Source: Sorex araneus
Taxonomy: Eukaryota > Chordata > Mammalia > Eulipotyphla > Soricidae
Reading direction: 5' to 3'
NCBI RefSeq assembly: GCF_027595985.1
Contig: NC_073302.1
Span: 10,976,966-11,040,965, forward strand
DNA length: 64,000 bases
Of the stretch, positions 55,640-64,000 are shown piece after piece (the stretch's first letter is position 1; each line of letters opens with the position of its first letter). The notes under the pieces were generated by a model. The model was not told the origin of the DNA, made no database searches, and worked only from the letters and a program-made list of their open reading frames with translations. The position numbers and the translations under genes were made by a program.

Positions 55640-58018
55640 ATGATCAAATATATGATCACTTAATTTTTGATAAATGAACAAGAAATGTGAAGTGGAGCAA
55701 GGAAAGCCTCTTCAACAAATGGGAAAACTGGACAACTACTTGAAAAAATGAACTCAGACCTCTGTCTAACAGCAGGTACAAAAGTCGGATCAAAGTAGAT
55801 TAAAGACCTCAATATTAGACCTGAATCCATAAGGTACATGAAGGAAAATGTAGACAGAGCTTTCCATGACATTGAAGTTAAAGGCATCTATAAGGATGAA
55901 ACACCACTGACCAAGCAAGTAGAAACAAGCATAAACAAATGGGACTAAATTAAACAAGAAGCTTCTGTACCTCAGAAGAAACAGTGACGAAAATACAGAG
56001 AAAGCCAACTGAATGGGAAAAAATATTTACCCAATACCCATCAGATAAGGATTGATATACTTTTTATGGCATCCATGTATACCCAGGATATACAAGACAT
56101 TAGTAGAACTATACAAGAAAAAATCCTCCAACCCTATCAAAAAATGGGCAGTAGTCATTTGACCCAGCAATACCACTGCTGGGAATATATCCCAGAGAGG
56201 CAAAAAAGTATAATCGAAATGGCATATGCACATGTATGTTCATCGCAGCACTGTTTACAATAGCCAGAATCTGGAAAAAACCCGAATGCCCTAGAACGGA
56301 TGACTGGTTGAGGAAACTTTGGTACATCTATACAATGGAATACTATGCAGCTGTTAGAAAAAAGGAGGTCACAATTTTTTTATTTAAGTGGATCGGCATG
56401 AAAAGTTTCATGCTAAGTGAAATGAGTCAGAAAGAGAGAGACAGACATAGAAAGATTGCACTCATCTATGACATATAGAATAACAGAGTGGGAGACTAAC
56501 ACCCAAGAATTGTAGAAACAACTACCAGGAGGTTGACTCCATGGCTAGGAGGCTGGCCTCACATTCTGGGGAAAGGGCAACTCAGAGAAGGGATCACCAA
56601 CTATAATGTAGTCAAAGGCCATGTGGGAGAAGGGAGTTGCGGGCTGAATGAGGGCTAGAGACTGAGCACAGTGGCCACTCAACACCTTTATTGCAAACCA
56701 CAATAGCTAATTAGAGGGAGAGAACAGAAGGGAATGCCCTGCCACAGTGACAGGGTGGGGTGGGGGGAGATGGGATTGGGGAGGATGGGAGGGATGCTGG
56801 GTTTACTGGTGGTGGAGTATGGGCACTGGTGAAGGGATGTGTTCCCGAACTTTGTATGGGGGAAGCATAAGCACAGATGTGTATAAATCCATAACTGTAC
56901 CCTCATGGTGATTCATTAATTAAAAATAAATAAATTTATTTTAAAAAATGGGCAGTAGAAATGGACAGAAACTTCCTCAAAAAAGAAGTACAAATGGCCA
57001 AAAGACACATGAAAAAATGCTCTACATCTCTAATTATCTGGGAGCTAGAAATCAAAACAACAATGAAATATCATCTTATACCACAAAGACTAGCACACAT
57101 CACAAGAATAGCCAGTGTCAGTGCGAATGTGGGGAAAGAAGGACTCTCTTTCACTGTTGGTGGGAATGTGGACTGGTCCAGCCTTTCTGGAAAACAACAT
57201 GGACATTCCTCAAAAAACTAGAAATTGAGTTTCCATATGACCCCGCAATACCGCTTCTAGAAATATATACCGGGGGTGCCAAAAAAAGCACAGTAGAAAT
57301 GACATCTGCACCCGTATGTTCATTGTAGCACTGTTCACAGTAACCAGAATCTGGAAACCAGAGTGCCTGAGAACAGACAACTGGTTAAAGAAATTTTGGT
57401 ATATCTACACAATGGAATACTATGCAGCTCTTAGGAAAGATAAATTCATGCAATTTGCTTATAAGTGGATAGACATGGAGAGTATTCATGCTAAGTGAAA
57501 TGAGTTAGAAAGAGAGGAACAGACATAGAAGGACTGCACTCAATTGTGGAATATAAAATAACATAATATGAGACTGATACCCATGGACAGTAGAGACAAG
57601 GGCCAAGAAGATTGGTCCATGGTTGGAAACTTGCCTCATGAGCTGGGGGAGAAGGCAGCTGGGAGAGAGAAGGGATCACTAAGTCAATGGTGGTTGGAGG
57701 GGTCATTAAGGATGGCAGATGAGTGCTGAAAGTAGATAAAGGACCAAACATGATGGTCTCTCAGTATCTGTATTGCAAACCTTAATGCCCAAAAGTAGAA
57801 AGGGAGTAAGAAGGGAGTAAGTAAGTAAGTAAGTAAGTTGTCTGCCATAGAGGCAGGGGATGGGGTCAGGTGAGAGTGGTGGGAGGGATGCACACTGGGT
57901 ACAATGGTGGTGGGAAATGTGCACTGGTGAAGGGATGGGTGTTCGATCATTCTATGATTGAAATTTAGTCATGAAAGCTTTGTACTGTATCTCATGGTGA
58001 TTCAGTAAAAAAAATAAA
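55640..58018 (+). mobile_element. Older L1 (ORF2 C-terminal half and 3'UTR) split by a younger L1
   Basis: Plus-strand ORF2 runs from 55640 to 56154 and resumes at 56959 to about 57560 ([20 protein letters not shown] near 57215, then YIYTMEYYAAL). The 3'UTR runs to the A-rich end near 58018. Frame breaks are present. Removing 56155-56942 and one copy of the TSD restores the sequence. Confidence 0.9.
56139..56958 (+). mobile_element. Young 5'-truncated L1 nested in older L1, 16-bp TSD
   Basis: The insert spans 56155-56942 (788 bp). AAAAAATGGGCAGTAG occurs at 56139-56154 and 56943-56958. It begins within the ORF2 C-terminus (QQYHCWEYIPERQKSI region) and continues uninterrupted into the 3'UTR. 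It gives the uninverted reference for the L1 at 2021-3848. Confidence 0.95.
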
Positions 58019-58679
58019 GAAAATGAAGATGACCGTCCCTGTACCCAAGACAACCCCTCAATGCCCCCCTCGCCCCAAGCAATGTCATTGTGACCTGGGA
58101 TATCACCTGCATTGCAGCCCCCAAGTAGCACGGCCTCCACACTGAACCACCAGCCAGGTGACAGGGAATCACCAGTGGGGCCCCCAGGCCTTCTGATCAC
58201 CACTTGAGATTCCCCCTAAAATAAATAAATGTTCTCAGGTAGAATGGCAACTGACCTCTTAGAACTGGGGACCCTTTGCAACTGTATGAGGCTAATGAGA
58301 GGAGCAGTAAGTGTAGAGATTTCAGGGGGAGCAGATTTACAGGGTGCTTATGGTCACCATGGGGGATAAATCAAGGTTCTCATAGAAACAGACCTACACT
58401 CTGTGTGTGCATGAGCGTGTGAATGCATGTGGGCACTAGTGAGCATGCATGCATGCATGTGTAAGTGTGCACGTGTGCACACACAAGTGTGTGTGGAGAG
58501 AGGCGGAGAGAAGGAGGAAGAGACAGAACGAGGGAAAGACAGGGGAAGGGTGACAGGACCAGAGAGAGATAGCACAGTGGGTAGGGTGCTTCCTTGCCTT
58601 GCCCACCACTGACCGGATTGGTGGTAGCTATGTGTGCTTAAAGCACCACCACTAACAGTATTGTAAATCACAGTGCCAA
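58019..58679. other. No gene; purine and CA/TG-rich patches, SINE head fragment
   Basis: 58400-58500 is rich in TG/CA and GCAT words, followed by a GA-rich patch. 58558-58605 looks like a SINE head fragment ('gagagatagcacagtgggta'). I see no conserved coding region. Confidence 0.5.
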
Positions 58680-58870
58680 CATTTCATAAAGCAAGTTTTA
58701 CAAATTTTTATTTTTTATTGAGTTTCTGTGATTTTTCAATCCTGTTCATTACGACCTCCCATGCACAGAACTCCCACACTACACCCATTACTATTGTACC
58801 CACTTCCCTCCCCCAAAAGCACCCAATATCCCTTCTTTCCAACCTGTGCCAGAAAAATATATATATAATC
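58680..58870 (-). repeat. L1-like 3' tail, divergent subfamily
   Basis: 'tttttattgagtttctgtga' followed by C-rich words such as 'acttccctcccccaaaagca' reads on the minus strand like a divergent L1 3'UTR. The assignment is uncertain. Confidence 0.45.
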
Positions 58871-58874
58871 AAAT

Positions 58875-59075
58875 AAATGTTGTTTCCCAGGGCTGGAGTA
58901 ATAGCACAGCGGGTAGGGCGTTTGCCTTGCACGCGGCCGACCCGGGTTCGATTCCCAGCATCCCATATGGTCCCCTGAGCACCGCCAGGGGTTAATTCCT
59001 GAGTGCAGAGCCAGGAGTAACCACTGTGCATCGCCGGGTGTGACCCAAAAAGAAAAAAAAAATGTTGTTTCCCAG
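58875..59075 (+). mobile_element. Type I SOR SINE with TSD, near consensus
   Basis: Near-consensus element at about 58891-59059. AAATGTTGTTTCCCAG occurs at 58875-58890 and 59060-59075. The following 'ggctg' is shared between the target and the SINE start. Confidence 0.95.
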
Positions 59076-59779
59076 GGCTGTAGGAAGATCTCACTGACAC
59101 AGAGCACCTGCATTGCAGGCACCAGGCTGCCGATCCAAGCCCTTAGGCTACAGCATGTATCTAGAACAATCCTGACAACCCTGGCCGGTTGAGCCTGGAA
59201 GTTCCCCTGTCTGTGATCCAAGTGATTTCCAGTTGTACTGCAATCAGTTCTGTGTGAGCACCACAACTAACAGGGTGTGCCCCCATCAAGCACCCCTACT
59301 TAGAAAGATGTGAGAACAACATCACGATCAGTGACTGGAACTTCGGGCAAACACAACTATGAGTATCACAGTGACTTATGGCACGTCAACAGCCAGAATG
59401 TGAACGAGCACCCCAACTACAAGGCAGTGATCCCTAGCAGGCACATCTAAGAAGGCCCCATGGCTAAGGAAGTGAGCACAGAGATTCAGTGTAACACGAT
59501 ATGTGATCCCAACACACAACACACTAACATGTGCAAGCACCACCCCTCTCCGCCTACCCCCCCCCATATCATCACAACATCATCATCTACAAAGGGAAGA
59601 GAAGGGAGTAGATAAAAGTTCGATTCACAGAGAATTCAAACTGCAATGCTCTTCCCCCACTCAACACATACACACTATTTCATTCAATATTTCATTTCAT
59701 TATTTCACCTTCAATAGCCACAGTTGAAGACACTAACACGTTCCCTAGAGATCCAAAAGGCTCTGAAAATAGCCACCTG
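59076..59779. other. Unassigned repeat-like sequence
   Basis: 'agcaccacaactaacagggtg' and 'gagcaccccaactacaaggc' resemble each other and suggest decayed, tandemly related SINE-like units. I cannot name the family and see no gene. Confidence 0.4.
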
Positions 59780-60240
59780 CTTCTGACAACCACCTCAGGA
59801 GACCTCTGGCCCCTCGAGGAGAGCTCCACTCAATGCTGCAACTATTATGAGCTCCAGACCCAGAGAGGTCACAGAGCAAACTCTCTTGAGGACCTGGGTC
59901 AGAATGAGCACCTCAGAGCTCCCACAGGCCAGCAAGGATCCAAAAGATGCTTCGAGAAATAGAACTCAAGCCAGTGAGATGTTTAGTGTCCCTACTAGGA
60001 GAGTGTCCATCAGAGAGAGACTGGGCATCTTTGCCGTGCACAGTGGGAAACATAGAAAAAAAGGATAATGCTGAGAAACAGCATCGCTCTGTTAAGAATG
60101 ACACACACCTGGGAGGCAGTGTCTGGAAAACGCTTTATCATTCTAGAATTGAGAGCATGCTGCCAGTGGTGCTTCCCTCTCACTTCTCAGTTCTTCTTGC
60201 TTATAATTGACTAGAAGGTCCAACAAGTCAGCTTCGATAA
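59780..60240 (+). repeat. Unclassified dispersed repeat, family D, copy 2
   Basis: Plus-strand counterpart of 36140-36690 (minus). One frame stays aligned for about 35 codons between the copies (REVTEQT-LR----TSELPQ-SKD-KD), but neither copy has an intact long shared ORF. Family unknown. Confidence 0.65.
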
Positions 60241-60446
60241 GTGAAGTGAACCAATTTGAAAACCCGAGAAGACCTCAGCATATGAAAAGTGGACATTAGT
60301 AAGCTGTCTGCCCACGTGACCATCCACACAATCAGGTACTTATTTCAGCTCTTTGGCAATGCCAAAAATTACTCCAAATATCACAGATTTTTGAAGACTG
60401 GTTTTGTATTTGATTACTGGGTCAGGGTATTATTTATGTGCTTTTG

Positions 60447-60459
60447 AGGAAGCAGATTC

Positions 60460-60490
<31 letters not shown>

Positions 60491-60668
60491 TTTTGGGTCA
60501 CACTCGGCAATGCACAGAGGTTACTCCTGGCTCACTCACTCAGGAGTGACTCCTGGCACTGCTCAGGGGACCATATGGGATGCTGGGAATCAAACCCAGG
60601 TGGGCCACGTTCAAGGCAAATGCCCTGCCCACTGTGCTATTGCTTCAGCCCCAAGGAAGCAGATTCTT
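60447..60668 (-). mobile_element. Type I SOR SINE with TSD
   Basis: The element spans 60462-60653 with a T-run of about 27 bases. AGGAAGCAGATTCTT occurs at 60447-60461 and 60654-60668. 60669-61455 has no recognised feature. Confidence 0.95.
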
Positions 60669-61460
60669 AGCAAATAAGAATGAAAGACATGGAAAAGACA
60701 AAAAAAGGAAAAATACAACCTATGCTGTTATGTTGTGACTCCAGATTCTTACTTCCCAAATTCCTCCCATTTCCCAAGTGAGAAACTTGATTAGTGTCCA
60801 ACTTGACTTGACCACATCAGCCCTTCTTCATTTCACACACACCACATTTTCTCTTCACACATATTCTCACTGATGTGTTTCACCAGTTGCACTCGTATCC
60901 GTGACTTTTCATTAGCTCTTCAGAATGCCCAAAATCGCTCAGTGAGCAAGTAACGGAGGTCAAGTACAAACACTACCTTCAAATTGCAAGTCCGGTGCAC
61001 TTTCTCCCACAACACACTTTATGGCACAGCCGTCTAAAGCCAAGCGACTCCTATTTTTAACAGTTGGTCAGATACCTTGGCATTTCCAAATATAAAATCC
61101 TTTCAACAAGGGAAAAATGCATTTCCCATCAGCAACAATAGTCTGTGGTTCAAGAAATATTTTAAAACGCACTTAGGGGGAAATGTGTGTGAAGTGTATA
61201 GTTGTGTGTGCTGTGTGTTAAAAATGTAAGCAATTTGGGGGAAAATAGATCCTGTGTTTGTTTTATATACACTTTTACAACTGTAAAATAGATAAGAATC
61301 ACGGTGATTAAATCTTTAGGTCTTGAATTAGTCATGTGCTTGAATTGCTTCTGCTACTTATTTGATGTTTGATTTTAGCAAAATATTTTAAGTCCCTTTC
61401 TCTGCTTCCTCATCCCCAAAATGAGAATAATTATAATTTAACCCTTATAAGACCATGTAA

Positions 61461-61706
61461 GGGGCTGGAGCAATAGCACAGCAGTAGGGTGTTTGCCTAG
61501 CACGCGACCGACCCGGTTTTGATTCCTCCACCCCTCTCAGAGAGCCCAGCAAGCTACCGAGAGTATCTCGCCCACACGGCAGAGACTGGCAAGCTACCCG
61601 TGGCGTATTCGATATGCCAAAGACAGTAACAACAAGTCTCAAGATGGAGATGTTACTGGTGCCCACTTGAGCAAATCGATGAGCAACGGGATGACAGTGA
61701 CAGTGT
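61461..61706 (+). mobile_element. Type II SOR SINE, full length
   Basis: Runs from 'ggggctggagcaatagcaca' to the RTE-like tail (G-D-V-T-G or W-R-C-Y-W-type codons, Q-I-D-E-Q-R-D-D-S) and ends 'gacagtgacagtgtg'. This is a good reference for the type. No clear TSD. Confidence 0.88.
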
Positions 61707-63130
61707 GAATACTCATAAGTTTCTTGTGAGTATTAAATGAAGTAATACCTGCACAAGATATGTGCTTAGTTACTGATTCAGTCTTGAGATACACAAAGCA
61801 TGGGGAAATAAACCATCTAGAGATCTACAAAAGCAAATTTAGATTAACTTGACCGCTGAAGCCAAGTTAGAATGCAATGGTTATTTTAATAATATTCAGA
61901 TTTGCTACTTTTGAAAACATTAACATATATCCATTGGGGGATAGCCTGGCAATAAGGATACTAGAAGAAAGACAGTGGAATCAAATATTTACTTTGCTCC
62001 TGGAGCAATTTAAGTGTTCTCTGCATGCTATCCCATAAAAATCTAATGAAATTGAAACGAATATTAGCATGTCCTTCCTACAGATGAGAAAAATAAAATG
62101 TAAAGGTATTTAATAATCTGTTTAAGGTCAACCAACTAAAAGCAGACATTAATGTTGCATGAATAAACAAACATTCAATCTTTATTTTTAAAAGTTATTA
62201 CCTACAATGGTATATCACATACCTTGCATGTAGAAGACCTGTGTTCAATCATCTGTACCACAAGCAAAACTAACTAAATAAGTAAAACTGTAAGAGGAGT
62301 GATAGCCCCTTAATGACTCCCAAGTTAAGGGACTTATGCATATCCTCTCTGGCCATGAGATGATACAAGAGTATCAGTCCCTCCATTTTCATGTCTATCC
62401 CTACTATTACTCATGAATAACATCCATCTTTAGCCTCTGTTTTCACCTTCTCCCATTTTTTAAACTATAACAAATGAGATCAGAAAATAAACTAAAAATG
62501 TCTGATCAGTATGCCCATTCCGACTCCTAAACAAAGTATTCAAAACACCCTGTGTGGGGGATGTGAATGAGCATGGTTGGGGAATAACAAACGCCTAAAG
62601 GCAACAGAAACCAAGAACTTGTCTTCAGTAGGCAGCTACCAGCAGGCGGGCACTGTGGGAAGGGAACCCTGGGACAGGGGTGAAGGGAAGAGGGCCCTAG
62701 TGAGGTGTGGAGCTGGAATGTCTTATGCAGGAAACTCTACCATCAACACTTTTATAAACCATGGTGCCTGAAATAAGAGCTTACATAAATCTATAAATGA
62801 AACACTTTATGGGAATAAGGTATTTTAATCAATATCATTCATGGTAGCAAAGACTTGGAGAACACCGAGGAAGATACATTAAGTCAAGTGTTCAAGTGTA
62901 CTGTAGGTATACAATGGAAGGAGCTCAAAAGCCAGGAACCTGAACATACTCAGCTCTCAAAAAACCCATGTACAAAAAGTGATTCAGAGGCTACAATTTG
63001 GGAGGGGGGAAACACATAAAAAAGCAGTAATATATTTTTTTAAAATATATACATGTATACAAATGTTGCTTCGAAAAGATATATGCTTGTTTAATTGCTT
63101 GATGTTCAAGATATAGGAATATGAATAGAT
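61707..63130. other. No gene seen; one decayed SINE piece
   Basis: Single-copy-looking AT-rich sequence. 62205-62290 resembles a decayed SINE ('ccttgcatgtagaagacctg'). Short open frames near 62577 have no recognisable domain. Confidence 0.5.
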
Positions 63131-63228
63131 ACAGAGTTAGAGGAAGATTAAATCAAAATTGCCTTTAGAAATAAAGATTACAGAGTTAGAGGAAGATTAA
63201 ATCAAAATTGCCTTTAGAAATAAAGATT
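63131..63228. repeat. Perfect 49-bp tandem duplication
   Basis: The unit 63131-63179 ('acagagttagaggaagatta...') is repeated without change at 63180-63228. Perfect identity indicates a recent duplication. Confidence 0.95.
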
Positions 63229-63410
63229 AGGAGCCTGAGGGATAGTACAATGGGTAGGGCACTTGCCTTGCATGTGGCCAACCTAGGTTGAAAGCCTGGT
63301 ATAACATATGGTCTCCAGAATTCAACCAGAGATGTTATCTAAGTACAGAGCCAAGAGAAAACCCTGAGCACCACCAGGTGTGGCAAATAATAATAATAAT
63401 AATAATAATG
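63229..63410 (+). mobile_element. Old type I SOR-type SINE with (AAT)n tail
   Basis: Decayed type I element. The tail has become (AAT)n at 63386-63410. 'aagattag' on both sides is a possible TSD. Confidence 0.75.
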
Positions 63411-63479
63411 AAGATTAGCATGGACTGGCAATGAGAGACATTCACTGAGGTGTACGATTGTCCCTTCTAATGTTACAGA

Positions 63480-63744
63480 CGCTGTGGTTTACAATGCTGT
63501 TATGAATAGGATTTCATGCACAACATATTCTAGCACCACACCCTCGGCCAGAGTATCCATTTCCCTCCACCATTGTTCCGTGGGCCCCCATGACCCCCTC
63601 CCCATCCTATACATTCACCTTATCTCCTCTATGATAAACTTCTTATGAAGACCCGTTCTCAGTTTCTGTTGCCTTTCAGCATTCGTTACACAAACCCCTG
63701 CTTTATGTCTTTATATTTCACATATGAGAAAAATCATTTATTGG
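63480..63744 (-). repeat. L1-like 3' tail, divergent
   Basis: C-rich minus-strand tail-like sequence ('ccatttccctccaccattg') similar in style to 13745-14150 and 58680-58870. Confidence 0.45.
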
Positions 63745-64000
63745 AACAATAAAAACCCCCAAGTCTCCAAAGTAATCCTAGAAGATGGGAAGATGGGAGG
63801 CTTTCTTTACCCAACTTCAAACTATTCTATAAAGCTGTAGTAATTAAAACAGTGTGGTACCTGAGTAAAGACAGACTTTCAGATCAGTTGAGAGTCCAGA
63901 AACAGAGTATCATATACATGGAGGGTCTTAATCTTAAATACCCTTAAAAAAGAAATTAAAAATATAGAGCGGAGCAAAGAAAGCCTCTTCAATAAGTAGT
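63745..64000 (+). pseudogene. L1 ORF2 fragment running off the window
   Basis: Plus-strand ORF2 ('gggaggctttctttacccaa', 'taattaaaacagtgtggtac', 'gcaaagaaagcctcttcaat'), with frame breaks. The 3' part lies beyond position 64000. Confidence 0.8.

Overview
This is a mammalian genomic window holding part of a class II olfactory receptor (OR) cluster embedded in dense retrotransposons. The commonest repeat is a tRNA-headed SINE with A box (about tagcacagcgggtagggcg) and B box (ggttcgattcc). I recognise it as the shrew SOR-type SINE, so the genome is most likely a shrew, probably Sorex. An RTE-type LINE fragment at 25908-28143 fits that assignment. Nothing here is bacterial or phage; there are no operons, ribosome sites or CRISPR arrays.

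Genes. Four intact single-coding-exon OR genes are present. Two close paralogues of the OR1J group lie on the minus strand (7577-6624 and 18997-18044). An OR1L8-like gene lies on the minus strand (34841-33909). Another OR1J-like gene lies on the plus strand (50145-51086). A fifth copy (25425-25907, minus) is a broken relic between an L1 fragment and the RTE fragment. The mixture resembles the mammalian OR1J/OR1N/OR1L cluster (human 9q33). For the two paralogues the true ATG is 27 bases inside the longest open frame, whose first codon is TTG and sits across a splice acceptor.

Layout. Positions 1-1701 hold minus-strand L1-tailed composites. About 1735-11600 is unit 1 of a segmental duplication, carrying the first OR. 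About 11690-16300 is a pile of L1 and SINE insertions. About 16390-24250 is unit 2, carrying the second OR. Positions 24270-28350 hold L1, OR relic, RTE with a nested SINE, and an L1 tail. Positions 28350-33900 hold repeats and old L1. The OR1L8-like gene follows, then 35000-50100 is repeat-rich and includes a 1.8 kb composite element with 170-bp tandem monomers. The plus-strand OR1J-like gene follows, and 51100-64000 is L1 and SINE sequence with an inverted copy of an unclassified repeat also seen at 36140-36690.

Most notable signals. (1) One tRNA-like SINE head is joined to two kinds of 3' end. Type I ends in an A-rich tail (L1-like mobilisation). Types II and III end in (ACAGTG)n preceded by about 65 bp that translates as an RTE C-terminus (RTE-like mobilisation). 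(2) There are composite non-autonomous families with GC-rich, partly tandem heads and L1-like or RTE-like tails. (3) A young L1 shows twin-priming inversion, a 3' transduction and an 18-bp target duplication. (4) The two tandem ORs differ mostly in a 24-residue block of TM4. Type I/II/III and family A/B/C/D are my own labels. All repeat boundaries were read by eye; target-site duplications (TSDs) are given where I could find them.
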